Of a stretch of 64,000 nucleotides of DNA, positions 23,800 through 32,494 are shown in pieces; the stretch's first letter is position 1, and each line of letters starts with the position of its first letter. The translations under genes and the position numbers were made by a program. The notes below the pieces were generated by a model that saw only the letters and a program-made list of their open reading frames with translations, had not been told where the DNA came from and did not search any database. Origin of the DNA: Salinimicrobium gaetbulicola (GTDB lineage Bacteria; Bacteroidota; Bacteroidia; Flavobacteriales; Flavobacteriaceae); the NCBI RefSeq assembly GCF_042676025.1, contig NZ_JBHTJP010000032.1, forward strand, positions 1,302,001-1,366,000, given 5' to 3'.

Positions 23800-25053
23800 T
23801 TAAAGTTTATAAGTAACACCTAAACCAGGGATAAAGGCTACAGATTTATAAGTTCCTCCAAAAGGAACATTTTGACCATTTTCATCTATATAATGATCAT
23901 AAGAAGCATCGACCTCATCAAATCTTATGTAAGCGAAGGAAGCATCTATCGCCAATCTTGAAGTTACATCAAGTGAAAGACCTGCAGTGAACCCCATAGA
24001 ATCGTTTCTTGGAGTTTCGGGAGCGAAATACCCTTCCTGAACAGGAGACTCATCATAGTAATAACCTGCCCTTAAAACCAATTTTTCAGTAGCAGTATAT
24101 TGCGCACCAAATCTCCAGGTACTGGCATCTTTATAATTACGAGGGTTTTTCGAATCAGGAATATTTGGATCACCAAAATCAACATCCAGAGACTCATATA
24201 CACCCCAGAAAACCATGTTGTAATCAAAAGCAAAAAGCCATTTCTCATCAAATTGATAAGAAATCCCTGCTGTAAGTTCTGCAGGCAATGGTAAAGTAGC
24301 GTCAAAAGTGGTATCCTTGAATGGAACAGCAGGAGAATTCGGGATATTCTGGAAATCAGCTTCCCCATCTTCAGCGTCCATCATAATTTCTGAACGGTAG
24401 TTAACACCAATCTTGATATCTTCAGTGGCCACAAACATTGCACTGGCCGACCATCCAAAAGCATTCACTCCAGAAGCATCAATGGTTACATTAGACCTGT
24501 TACCTTCTTCATCTTTCAAGGTTCTTGTCAAGTTACGGTTGAAATTAACCGCACCGGTTACAAAAATAGGACCTCCACCAAGGCTTAAAAAATCGGCTAC
24601 CTGAACCGAAACTAATGGCTGAATATAGATAGCCTGTAGCTCAATATTATTTACAAGATGAGAACCTGCCCAATCGTCTTCCCACATTACGGTACTTCCG
24701 TAAGGAGTATAAACGCTCAAACCTAGAGCCAACCAATCTTTAAGTTTATAAGAAGCATTGAAATAAAATGGGGTTCCAACAGGATTGTCGGTACGAGCGA
24801 TCTCACCTGTTTCCTGGTTTTGCCAGGCAACGTCAGAAAATATAACACTTGCTCCGGCAGAGATTGTAAGTTTATTCTCCAGGTAAACCAGACCTGCAGG
24901 GTTAAAGAAACCAAGCTCGGCGCTATTTACGACAGCCACCCCGGTATGTCCCATTGCGAGGGCTCGTTGCCCCTGAACACCTACCCGATAACCGCCGGCA
25001 TAAGTTACAGCGCTTGCTAATACAAACGCCATCAAAAAGAAAATTTTTCTCAT
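23800..25053 (-). CDS. OmpP1/FadL family outer-membrane transporter
   Basis: This 417-residue protein has a signal peptide ending near TYAGG and a beta barrel in which alternating hydrophobic strands run to the C-terminal LGVTYKL. The opening GGYRVGVQGQRALAMGHTGVA is the N-terminal hatch motif of the OmpP1/FadL/TodX family, which carries fatty acids or other hydrophobic compounds across the outer membrane. A promoter with exact 19-base spacing lies upstream, and the SGNH lipoprotein is encoded 18 bases downstream in the same transcript. Confidence 0.88.
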   Translation of the reverse strand: MRKIFFLMAFVLASAVTYAGGYRVGVQGQRALAMGHTGVAVVNSAELGFFNPAGLVYLENKLTISAGASVIFSDVAWQNQETGEIARTDNPVGTPFYFNASYKLKDWLALGLSVYTPYGSTVMWEDDWAGSHLVNNIELQAIYIQPLVSVQVADFLSLGGGPIFVTGAVNFNRNLTRTLKDEEGNRSNVTIDASGVNAFGWSASAMFVATEDIKIGVNYRSEIMMDAEDGEADFQNIPNSPAVPFKDTTFDATLPLPAELTAGISYQFDEKWLFAFDYNMVFWGVYESLDVDFGDPNIPDSKNPRNYKDASTWRFGAQYTATEKLVLRAGYYYDESPVQEGYFAPETPRNDSMGFTAGLSLDVTSRLAIDASFAYIRFDEVDASYDHYIDENGQNVPFGGTYKSVAFIPGLGVTYKL

Positions 25054-25091
25054 AATTGAAAATGTAGATTTTAGTAAATGGATAATTACGT

Positions 25092-25121
25092 CAAAAATAG
25101 CATAAAATAGATATTATGCAA
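25092..25121 (-). promoter_or_regulatory. Promoter of the FadL-SGNH hydrolase operon
   Basis: On the minus strand TTG (25121-25119), a 19-base spacer and TATTTTTG (25099-25092) match the Bacteroidota promoter exactly. The coding start is 38 bases downstream. Confidence 0.6.
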
Positions 25122-25168
25122 TATTTCATCGTTTTTTATTATGCACGCACAATAAATCCCCTCTTTAA

Positions 25169-25930
25169 TTACAGGAAACGCATTACAGCTGTGAAAAAGG
25201 CATCTTTATTTTCAGCGTGTAGCCAATGACCTACATTAGGAATAGTTTCCACCTCTGCCTCAGGAAAGTGGCTTTTTATAAGAGGAATATCTTCGGAAGT
25301 GATATAATTAGAATTCCCTCCTCGAAGGAATAAAGTCGGCTTGGAAAAAAATGCATCTTCAGGAAGTGCCTCACCAACATTTTCTACATTTTGAACCAAA
25401 GAATCTAAATTAAACCTCAAGGCAAGTTTACCTTTTGATTTCCAATATAGATTTTTAAGCAGGAAAAGGCGAACTCCTGCTTCCTTGACATATTGGGATA
25501 ACAAATCTTCAGCCTCTCCCCTGCTTGACAAACTTGCCCTGTCAACTGCCTGTAAACCTTCCAGGATCTGCTGATGATGCGGAGCGTAATATTTTGGAGC
25601 AATATCCGCAACGATCAATTTCTCAATTATATGCGGAAATAAGGAAGCGGCCAGCATAGCTGTCTTCCCTCCCATGGAATGTCCTAACAGGATACAATTC
25701 TCCAGTTTATGGGCATCACAATATTCTTTAATATCTTTTGCCATAAGGAGATAACTGAAATCTTCGCTATGCGGGCTTCGCCCGTGATTGCGTTGATCTA
25801 TTAAATGAACCTGGAAGCCGGCATCTGCGAATTCCTTCCCCAAAGTTTTCCAGTTATCGCTCATCCCCAGAAATCCGTGAAGGATCAACAAGGGCGCACC
25901 TTCTCCTAAAATATTTGAATACAACTTCAT
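25169..25930 (-). CDS. Alpha/beta-fold hydrolase (YbfF-like)
   Basis: This 253-residue esterase-type protein has the oxyanion motif LHGFLG (18-23), DQRNHGRS (45-52), the nucleophile elbow GHSMGGK with Ser85, and a C-terminal catalytic His in NVGHWLHAE. This matches the YbfF/2-hydroxymuconate-semialdehyde-hydrolase-like group, cytoplasmic esterases of broad specificity. The start codon overlaps the pdxJ stop (TAATG), so the two are translationally coupled. No substrate can be named from sequence. Confidence 0.82.
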   Translation of the reverse strand: MKLYSNILGEGAPLLILHGFLGMSDNWKTLGKEFADAGFQVHLIDQRNHGRSPHSEDFSYLLMAKDIKEYCDAHKLENCILLGHSMGGKTAMLAASLFPHIIEKLIVADIAPKYYAPHHQQILEGLQAVDRASLSSRGEAEDLLSQYVKEAGVRLFLLKNLYWKSKGKLALRFNLDSLVQNVENVGEALPEDAFFSKPTLFLRGGNSNYITSEDIPLIKSHFPEAEVETIPNVGHWLHAENKDAFFTAVMRFL

Positions 25931-26646
25931 TAATCTTTCAATAACTTTAAATACTGTTTAACCACATTTTCCAGTCCCATATATAACGATTCCGCTATTA
26001 AAGCATGTCCAATCGACACCTCCAAAAGTCCGGGAATATTTTCTTTAAAAAACCGGATATTCTCAAGGGATAGATCGTGACCGGCATTGATCCCCAATCC
26101 CAGTTGGCTGGCAAGCTCTGCACATTCAGCATAAGGTTTGATCCCTGATTTATCTCCGGCAGCGTAGGTTTTCGCAAATTCTTCGGTGTAAAGTTCAATT
26201 CGGTCAGTCCCTGTATCGACAGCCCCTTCGACCATTTTAAGATCTGGGTCAACAAAAATAGAAGTCCGAATGTTATTTCTTTTGAATTCTGAAATGATCT
26301 CTTTCAAGTAGTCCTTATGCTTTATGGTATCCCAGCCGGCATTAGAAGTTATGGCATCCTCGGCATCTGGAACCAGGGTAACCTGCTCGGGCTGCGCCTT
26401 TAGAACCAGGTCAATAAATTGCTGAATAGGATTTCCTTCAATATTAAATTCAGTATAAACAATGGGACGAAGATCAAAAACGTCCTGATATCTTATGTGT
26501 CGTTCATCTGGCCGTGGATGTACAGTAATACCTTCACCTCCAAATTTTTGAACATCTTTTGCAACCTGCACCACATTTGGAACGTCTCCCCCTCTGGAAT
26601 TTCTGAGCGTTGCGATCTTGTTAATATTTACGCTTAATTTTGTCAT
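25930..26646 (-). CDS. pdxJ: Pyridoxine 5'-phosphate synthase PdxJ
   Basis: From the ATG at 26646 the protein is 238 residues, the normal length; an in-frame TTG 9 bases upstream would add only three residues. It is a TIM barrel with the family motifs KLSVNINKIATLRNSRG, GITVHPRPDERHI, EFNIEG, GHDLSLEN and SIGHALI. It condenses 1-deoxyxylulose 5-phosphate with 3-amino-2-oxopropyl phosphate in the de novo vitamin B6 pathway (DXP-dependent). It is divergent from the CBS-nadK transcript and coupled to the alpha/beta hydrolase gene. Confidence 0.96.
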   Translation of the reverse strand: MTKLSVNINKIATLRNSRGGDVPNVVQVAKDVQKFGGEGITVHPRPDERHIRYQDVFDLRPIVYTEFNIEGNPIQQFIDLVLKAQPEQVTLVPDAEDAITSNAGWDTIKHKDYLKEIISEFKRNNIRTSIFVDPDLKMVEGAVDTGTDRIELYTEEFAKTYAAGDKSGIKPYAECAELASQLGLGINAGHDLSLENIRFFKENIPGLLEVSIGHALIAESLYMGLENVVKQYLKLLKD

Positions 26647-26665
26647 TTTCTGCAATTATTTCAAA

Positions 26666-26673
26666 CAAAAATA
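26666..26673 (-). promoter_or_regulatory. Candidate -7 box of the pdxJ promoter
   Basis: The minus strand reads TATTTTTG (TAnnTTTG), 19 bases upstream of the pdxJ ATG in the 88-base divergent region. No TTG sits at 19 bases upstream. Confidence 0.4.
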
Positions 26674-26734
26674 CAAAGTTGAAGATGCAAAAAAGTACTT
26701 TATTTTAATTAATTTGCAGAAAAATGAAGGCGCC

Positions 26735-27391
26735 ATGAGTATTGAACCATACATTATCAATGACATTGAAATGGCTGATATCTCCTCCAGAGTTGGAGAC
26801 ATTCAATCAGAATTCGATGGACTAACCTATTCCCATATTCCGGTGAAGAATGAGGAGGTGTATGTTGGCTGCATTTCTGAAAATGACATCAGATCATTTG
26901 ACCCGAACAAATCACTCAGTGATTTTCAATATGCTTTGGAAGGATTTTACACCCGGCGGGACGATAACTGGCTGGATGTTTTACACGCTTTCGCAAAGAA
27001 CGACACCAATATCCTACCTGTCCTTGATGAGGATAATTCCTATCTGGGATATGTGGAACTCCATGACATCATGAATCTCTTTACCGAAAGTCCTTTCCTT
27101 AATAATCCGGGAGGAATTTTTATTCTTGAAAAAGGCATTAGAGATTACTCTTTTAGTGAGATCAGTCAGATAGTGGAATCTAATGGCGCGCATCTTTTAG
27201 GCGCTTTTGTCTCAAGTCTTGAAAATGACTTAGCACAGATAACTTTAAAAATAGGACCCTCGCCTGTAAATGCCATCCTGCAAACCTTCCGAAGATATGG
27301 CTACAAAGTAACCTCTACCCATATGGAAGATAGTTTCTCCTCAAATCTCAAGGACCGATCAAGGTACCTGGACAAATACCTGAACATGTAA
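26735..27391 (+). CDS. CBS-domain protein with ACT-like C terminus, coupled to nadK
   Basis: The likely start is the ATG at 26735 (MSIEPYIIND), giving 218 residues; an upstream in-frame start would add a poorly conserved stretch across the promoter region. Two CBS motifs occupy about residues 5-60 and 70-125 (YSHIPVKNEEVYVGCISENDI; ILPVLDEDNSYLGYVELHDI), and residues 130-205 look like an ACT-type domain. Such pairs bind adenine nucleotides or similar ligands. The stop overlaps the nadK start (TAATG), so the protein is made together with NAD kinase and may sense ATP/NAD status (inference). Confidence 0.8.
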   Translation: MSIEPYIINDIEMADISSRVGDIQSEFDGLTYSHIPVKNEEVYVGCISENDIRSFDPNKSLSDFQYALEGFYTRRDDNWLDVLHAFAKNDTNILPVLDEDNSYLGYVELHDIMNLFTESPFLNNPGGIFILEKGIRDYSFSEISQIVESNGAHLLGAFVSSLENDLAQITLKIGPSPVNAILQTFRRYGYKVTSTHMEDSFSSNLKDRSRYLDKYLNM

Positions 27392-28278
27392 TGAAGAAAG
27401 TAGGTATTTATGGTCAATTCTATCACGCTAATTCTGGAGAATACATTGAGGAACTTTTAAACACCCTGGATGAGCTTGCGATCGAAGTTTGCATTGAGAA
27501 GGAGTTTTCAAAGTTAATTGAGGAAAGTAAATCAATTGAAAAAGATTACCCGCAATTCAGCACTTTCACAGAACTGGATCGTTCTTTTGATCTTTTTATA
27601 AGTGTGGGTGGAGACGGTACCATCCTGAAGTCTATAAATTATATTAGGGATCTTAATATTCCTATTGTCGGAATAAACACCGGGAGATTAGGATTTTTGG
27701 CCACCGTAAACAAAGAAAACATCAAGGATACCATTTCAAGGATACTTGCAAATGACTTTATGATCTCTGAACGAGCGGTATTATGCATCACCACCTTACC
27801 GGAAGAGAAGGAATTAGGCGTCAATAATTTTGCGCTCAACGAGATCGCCGTTAGCCGGAAGAATACCACCTCCATGATCACTATTGAAACCTGGCTTGAC
27901 GAGGAATATCTTACAGCTTACTGGGCAGACGGACTTATAATTTCAACCCCGACCGGCTCAACCGGATATTCCCTGAGTTGCGGTGGCCCGGTTATCACCC
28001 CTACTACAAAAGCACTTGCCATAACCCCTATTGCCCCTCACAATCTCAACGCAAGACCTTTAATCATTAAAGACAACACCAAAATAACCCTGAAGGTATC
28101 CGGAAGGGAAGACAACTACCTGGTTTCCATGGATTCCAGAATTGCCTCCCTTAAGAACAACACCACGGTTATCATTTCAAAAGCACCTTTTACCATCCAG
28201 ATGGTTGAATTTTCTGATGACACCTTTCTATCTACCCTCCGTAAAAAGTTATTATGGGGTGAAGACAGGCGTAATTAG
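27391..28278 (+). CDS. nadK: NAD kinase
   Basis: This 295-residue enzyme phosphorylates NAD to NADP. The catalytic GGDGT motif is at residues 73-77 and the second signature STPTGSTGYSLSCGGP lies near residue 190; both are intact. The N-terminal 60 residues and the C-terminal beta domain are of usual size. It is translationally coupled to the upstream CBS-domain gene, and about 100 bases with a separate promoter divide it from porG. It is cytoplasmic. Confidence 0.96.
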   Translation: MKKVGIYGQFYHANSGEYIEELLNTLDELAIEVCIEKEFSKLIEESKSIEKDYPQFSTFTELDRSFDLFISVGGDGTILKSINYIRDLNIPIVGINTGRLGFLATVNKENIKDTISRILANDFMISERAVLCITTLPEEKELGVNNFALNEIAVSRKNTTSMITIETWLDEEYLTAYWADGLIISTPTGSTGYSLSCGGPVITPTTKALAITPIAPHNLNARPLIIKDNTKITLKVSGREDNYLVSMDSRIASLKNNTTVIISKAPFTIQMVEFSDDTFLSTLRKKLLWGEDRRN

Positions 28279-28355
28279 GCAATAAAACCCGTGAAAAAGT
28301 TGTTTATGCTTAGGTACACGCCTGCTTAATTTTATAATAGAGCAAACATTATTAT

Positions 28356-28363
28356 TATATTTG
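28356..28363 (+). promoter_or_regulatory. Candidate -7 box of the porG-uppS-bamA operon
   Basis: TATATTTG matches TAnnTTTG and lies 16 bases upstream of the porG ATG. The -33 position has no clear TTG. Confidence 0.45.
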
Positions 28364-28379
28364 CAAACTTTGATAACCA

Positions 28380-29093
28380 ATGAGGTACACAGTTGTTATG
28401 GTACTCCTGTTCTTTTGCAGTAACCAGACATATTCCCAAAATTTTGAAATTGGCCCCTACGCAGGTGGCGCCAATTACATTGGGGATGTAGGCAACTCAA
28501 CCTATATCAATCCTAACACCCCTGTCTTCGGAGGTATTTTTAAATGGAATCGCAGTCACAGGCATACCATCAGGTTTTCAGTGCTGCACGCTCAAATTAA
28601 GGCTGATGACGCAAAATCTCACGACACCCGAAGGCAGCAACGCGGCTACTCATTTGAAAATTCTATAACCGAAGCCTCTTTGGGACTGGAATTCACTTTC
28701 TGGAACTGGGACCTACATTCTGATAAATATCAGTCAACACCTTACCTTTACACGGGAATAAATTATTACTTTGCCAACCATTTTATGCTTAAGAACAACG
28801 CATATACGAATCCGCAGGCAAATGAGTTGCAGAAAGCCGGAAATAACTGGGAATTTTCCATTCCTATGGTATTCGGTTACAAGCAAACCCTCAATTCATT
28901 CTTAGCCGCGGGAGTAGAAATTGGAGCAAGGTATACATTTACCGATAATCTTGACGGCAGTCAGCCTTCTGAAGTGGACGGCAACTACGTACTTAAAGAT
29001 TTCGGAAACAGAAATACCACCGACTGGTACATGTTCACAGCCGTGTACCTCACCCTGAATTTTGGACCCAAATCCTGTTACAACGAATATTAA
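28380..29093 (+). CDS. porG: Type IX secretion outer-membrane protein PorG (DUF6089 family)
   Basis: This 237-residue protein has a signal peptide (ending near SNQTYSQ) and an eight-strand-like beta barrel beginning FEIGPYAGGANYIGDVG, the DUF6089 pattern. In Porphyromonas gingivalis the DUF6089-type protein PorG anchors the PorK/PorN ring to the outer membrane and, as I recall, lies next to uppS, bamA and two ompH genes, exactly the order seen here. Family and synteny both support PorG. The stop is followed by uppS one base later, so they share a transcript. Confidence 0.75.
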   Translation: MRYTVVMVLLFFCSNQTYSQNFEIGPYAGGANYIGDVGNSTYINPNTPVFGGIFKWNRSHRHTIRFSVLHAQIKADDAKSHDTRRQQRGYSFENSITEASLGLEFTFWNWDLHSDKYQSTPYLYTGINYYFANHFMLKNNAYTNPQANELQKAGNNWEFSIPMVFGYKQTLNSFLAAGVEIGARYTFTDNLDGSQPSEVDGNYVLKDFGNRNTTDWYMFTAVYLTLNFGPKSCYNEY

Positions 29094-29094
29094 T

Positions 29095-29835
29095 ATGAAT
29101 TTCAAAGAAAAGATCGATCCTGAAAACCTTCCGCAGCACATTGCTATTATCATGGACGGTAACGGCCGCTGGGCCAAAAAACAAGGATTGATGCGTGCCA
29201 TAGGCCACGAAAAAGGAACCAAAGCGGTTCGCGAAGTAGTAGAAGCCTGTAGCGAAATAGGCGTTAAAAACCTGACCTTGTACGCGTTTTCCACTGAAAA
29301 CTGGAACCGACCTAAACTTGAGGTGGATACACTCATGAAATTACTGGTCTCCTCTTTGAAGAAGGAAATTAAAACGCTGCAAGACAACAACATCAAGCTT
29401 AATGCAATTGGCCGCCTGGAAAACCTACCGTCCAAAGCCTACAAGGAATTGAACGAGGTGATCTCCAAAACCAGGGACAATGATCGCATGACGCTCACCC
29501 TGGCTTTAAGCTATGGCTCGCGGGAAGAACTTACCAATGCCGTAAAAGAAATAGCAAAAAATGTAGAAAATGGAGAGATTTCCGCAAAAGCTATTGATGA
29601 ATCGGTTATAAATAAGCATCTTTACACCCAAAATTTGCCAGACGTGGATCTTTTGATAAGAACCAGCGGCGAACAGCGCATAAGCAACTTCCTTTTATGG
29701 CAGATCGCGTATGCGGAATTATATTTTTCAGAAATACTGTGGCCAGATTATCGTAAAGAGGATCTATTTGAGGCCATTTATAATTATCAAAACAGAGAAC
29801 GAAGATTTGGAAAAACAAGTGAGCAACTTAGCTAG
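29095..29835 (+). CDS. uppS: Isoprenyl transferase (undecaprenyl diphosphate synthase)
   Basis: The ATG at 29095 gives 246 residues, the usual length. A longer frame from 29062 would overlap porG and is rejected. The cis-prenyltransferase signature HIAIIMDGNGRWAKK includes the catalytic Asp21, and the other motifs (TLYAFSTENWNRP, LLIRTSGEQRISNFLLWQ, LWPDY) are intact. It makes the C55 lipid carrier for peptidoglycan and O-antigen. It sits between porG and bamA in an envelope-biogenesis operon. Confidence 0.96.
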   Translation: MNFKEKIDPENLPQHIAIIMDGNGRWAKKQGLMRAIGHEKGTKAVREVVEACSEIGVKNLTLYAFSTENWNRPKLEVDTLMKLLVSSLKKEIKTLQDNNIKLNAIGRLENLPSKAYKELNEVISKTRDNDRMTLTLALSYGSREELTNAVKEIAKNVENGEISAKAIDESVINKHLYTQNLPDVDLLIRTSGEQRISNFLLWQIAYAELYFSEILWPDYRKEDLFEAIYNYQNRERRFGKTSEQLS

Positions 29836-32461
29836 TGCAAATACAACAAAGAAGATTATAGCACTCTTGGCATTCTGCCTTTTTTACAGTTTCACCACCA
29901 CAGCCCAGGATATGCCGCTTGCCAATGGCAAAGAATACACTATAGGGGATATTGACGTAACCGGAACGGTTTCTTATAACGAACAAACAGTGATCGCCTT
30001 CACCGGACTTAAAAAAGGTGAAAAAATTTACATTCCCGGAGACAGAATCAGTAAGGTTTTAAAAAAGCTTTGGGACCTGGGTCTTTTTAGTGACATTAAT
30101 ATCTATGTGACCAGCATTGAAGGTGATACTGCTAACCTGGAATTAGAGATCCAGGAGGTACCTGCCTTATCTGAAGTTAAACTGCAGGGAGTTAAAAAGA
30201 AAGAGCAGCAGGAATTAATCAAGGAGAACAAACTTACTGCCGGTGCGAAGGTTACCGAAAACCTGCTTACCACTACAAAGAATTACATTGAAAATACCTA
30301 CCGCGAAGACGGTTACCTTAACACAAAGGTTTACATAAACACCATTCCGGTTGAAGACACTACTAATGCCAACCTGGTTAACCTTGTAGTCAATGTTGAT
30401 AAAGGAGAGCGAGTGAAAATTGAGGAAATTGAGTTCGAAGGAAACGAAGCTTTCTCAGATGCCAAGCTAAAGCGTAAGATGAAGAAGACCAAACAGCAAA
30501 ACTTCCTTAGATTTTGGAAAAGGTCAAAATTCATCGCTGAAGAATATGAAACAGACAAGCAAAATATCATTAAGGCTTATAAAGAAAAGGGTTACCGTGA
30601 TGCACGAATCGTATCGGACACTTTAATCAAAAAAGATGAAGATGACGTTGCTTTAAAGTTGAAGATCGAAGAAGGGAACCAATATTATTTTGGAGACATT
30701 GAATTCATAGGAAACAGCGTTTACACAGACGCGCAGTTAAAAAGAGCAGTTGGGATCAATAAAGGAGATATCTATAACGGGGTATTGCTTGAAAAGCAAA
30801 TTGCCGATCCTACCAAACCCGATGCCGAAGACCTTACCAACCTTTACCAAAACAACGGTTATTTATTCTCCAATATCAATCCTGTTGAGGTCAAGGTTTA
30901 CAACGACACCATTGATTTTGAAATAAGAATAAGGGAAGGAAAGATCGCCTACTTTAATAACATAAGCGTTATTGGAAATGACAAGACCAAAGATCATGTG
31001 ATCTACAGAGAAATGCGCACCAAGCCGGGTAACAAATACAGCAAACAGGATGTTGTTCGAACTATTCGTGAACTTGGCCAACTAGGTTATTTTGATGCTG
31101 AAAACCTGGAGCCTCAATTCAAAAATGTAGACCCTAACAGCGGAACACTAGACCTTGAATATTCAGTGGTGGAAGCGGGAGCCAGCCAGATCGAACTTCA
31201 GGGAGGTTATGGTGGTGGTGGTTTTGTTGGAACCCTTGGGCTTTCCTTCAACAACTTCTCACTTTCCGGTTTATTTGATAAGGACGCCTATAAGCCGCTA
31301 CCCATGGGAGATGGTCAAACTCTTTCTCTAAGAGCGCAGGCCAGTACATATTATCAAACCTACAGCCTTTCATTTTCTGAACCGTGGTGGGGTGGCGTGA
31401 AGCCGGTGAGATTATCAACTTCTTTCTCGCATACTGAGCAATATTTCTACGATTACAGGAACAGAGAGGCAGATAAGGACAGGAAATTCTCCATTACAGG
31501 AGTAACATTAGGTCTAGCCAAAAGACTGAACTGGCCAGATGACTGGTTCACCTTATCTCATGCAGTAGCATTCCAGCATTACAATCTTAGCAACTACAAT
31601 ACAGGTTTATTCACCTTTGGTGACGGTTACTCAAATAACCTTTCTTATACTGTAGGATTGACCCGTGACAATACTTTCACAAACCCTATCTTCCCTTTGG
31701 GAGGTTCAAAGTTTGAGATCGTAGCTAAACTTACTCCTCCATACTCACTTTTCAACGATGTGGACTATGCGAATTTGGGTGATCAAAAGGAATTCCAGCT
31801 TCAGAATGCAGATGGAATTTTGATCAACCGTCAGGGAAGACCTTTAAGAGACGGGGAGGATCCTGTAGCCGATCAATCTAAGATCGACCAGGAAAAATTT
31901 AAATGGCTGGAATTCTATAAGATCAAATTCAACGGAACCTGGTATACCAACCTATTCGATAAACTGGTGATGAGAACCCATGCAGAATACGGTTTCCTTG
32001 GAGCATATAACAATGATCGCGGAGTTCCTCCTTTTGAAAGATTCTACCTTGGAGGGGACGGAATGGGAACATACAGTCTTGACGGAAGAGAAGCCATCGC
32101 AATGAGAGGTTATCCAAACCAATCTTTGATCCCTGTTGACCGCGGAACCTTAAGCACTGCTACAGATAATGATGGGGCAACAATTTATAACAAATACTCG
32201 TTAGAATTAAGATACCCCATCACCCTGAAACCATCTGCTTCAATTTTTGCACTTACCTTTGTAGAAGGTGGTGCATCATTTGACGGATTCAAAAATTTCA
32301 ATCCGTTTGAACTGAATAGATCTGCCGGAGCAGGACTTCGTATATTTATGCCTGCCTTCGGATTATTAGGAATTGACTTTGGGTATGGTTTTGATCCTGT
32401 TCCGGGTGAAACTCAGCGTAATGGTTGGGAAACTCACTTCATTATAGGTCAGCAGTTCTAA
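29807..32461 (+). CDS. bamA: Outer-membrane protein assembly factor BamA
   Basis: This is an Omp85 protein of about 884 residues: a signal peptide (core ALLAFCLFYSF, ending TTAQ), five POTRA repeats (about residues 40-430) and a C-terminal 16-strand barrel ending IIGQQF. It folds and inserts barrels such as SprA, PorG and FadL into the outer membrane. The start is uncertain: no ATG lies just before the signal peptide. TTG at 29807 or GTG at 29819 fit best and overlap uppS slightly; an ATG at 29711 would need a 125-base overlap. Two Skp-like genes follow. Confidence 0.93.
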   Translation: MEKQVSNLASANTTKKIIALLAFCLFYSFTTTAQDMPLANGKEYTIGDIDVTGTVSYNEQTVIAFTGLKKGEKIYIPGDRISKVLKKLWDLGLFSDINIYVTSIEGDTANLELEIQEVPALSEVKLQGVKKKEQQELIKENKLTAGAKVTENLLTTTKNYIENTYREDGYLNTKVYINTIPVEDTTNANLVNLVVNVDKGERVKIEEIEFEGNEAFSDAKLKRKMKKTKQQNFLRFWKRSKFIAEEYETDKQNIIKAYKEKGYRDARIVSDTLIKKDEDDVALKLKIEEGNQYYFGDIEFIGNSVYTDAQLKRAVGINKGDIYNGVLLEKQIADPTKPDAEDLTNLYQNNGYLFSNINPVEVKVYNDTIDFEIRIREGKIAYFNNISVIGNDKTKDHVIYREMRTKPGNKYSKQDVVRTIRELGQLGYFDAENLEPQFKNVDPNSGTLDLEYSVVEAGASQIELQGGYGGGGFVGTLGLSFNNFSLSGLFDKDAYKPLPMGDGQTLSLRAQASTYYQTYSLSFSEPWWGGVKPVRLSTSFSHTEQYFYDYRNREADKDRKFSITGVTLGLAKRLNWPDDWFTLSHAVAFQHYNLSNYNTGLFTFGDGYSNNLSYTVGLTRDNTFTNPIFPLGGSKFEIVAKLTPPYSLFNDVDYANLGDQKEFQLQNADGILINRQGRPLRDGEDPVADQSKIDQEKFKWLEFYKIKFNGTWYTNLFDKLVMRTHAEYGFLGAYNNDRGVPPFERFYLGGDGMGTYSLDGREAIAMRGYPNQSLIPVDRGTLSTATDNDGATIYNKYSLELRYPITLKPSASIFALTFVEGGASFDGFKNFNPFELNRSAGAGLRIFMPAFGLLGIDFGYGFDPVPGETQRNGWETHFIIGQQF

Positions 32462-32494
32462 TTTGGCATGGTATTTTCTATAAACACTTGAGAT

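Noticed and set aside
29711..29806. BamA start at the ATG at 29711.
   Set aside because: It would overlap uppS by 125 bases and put 30 non-signal residues before the signal peptide; TTG 29807 or GTG 29819 fit better, though this is not certain.
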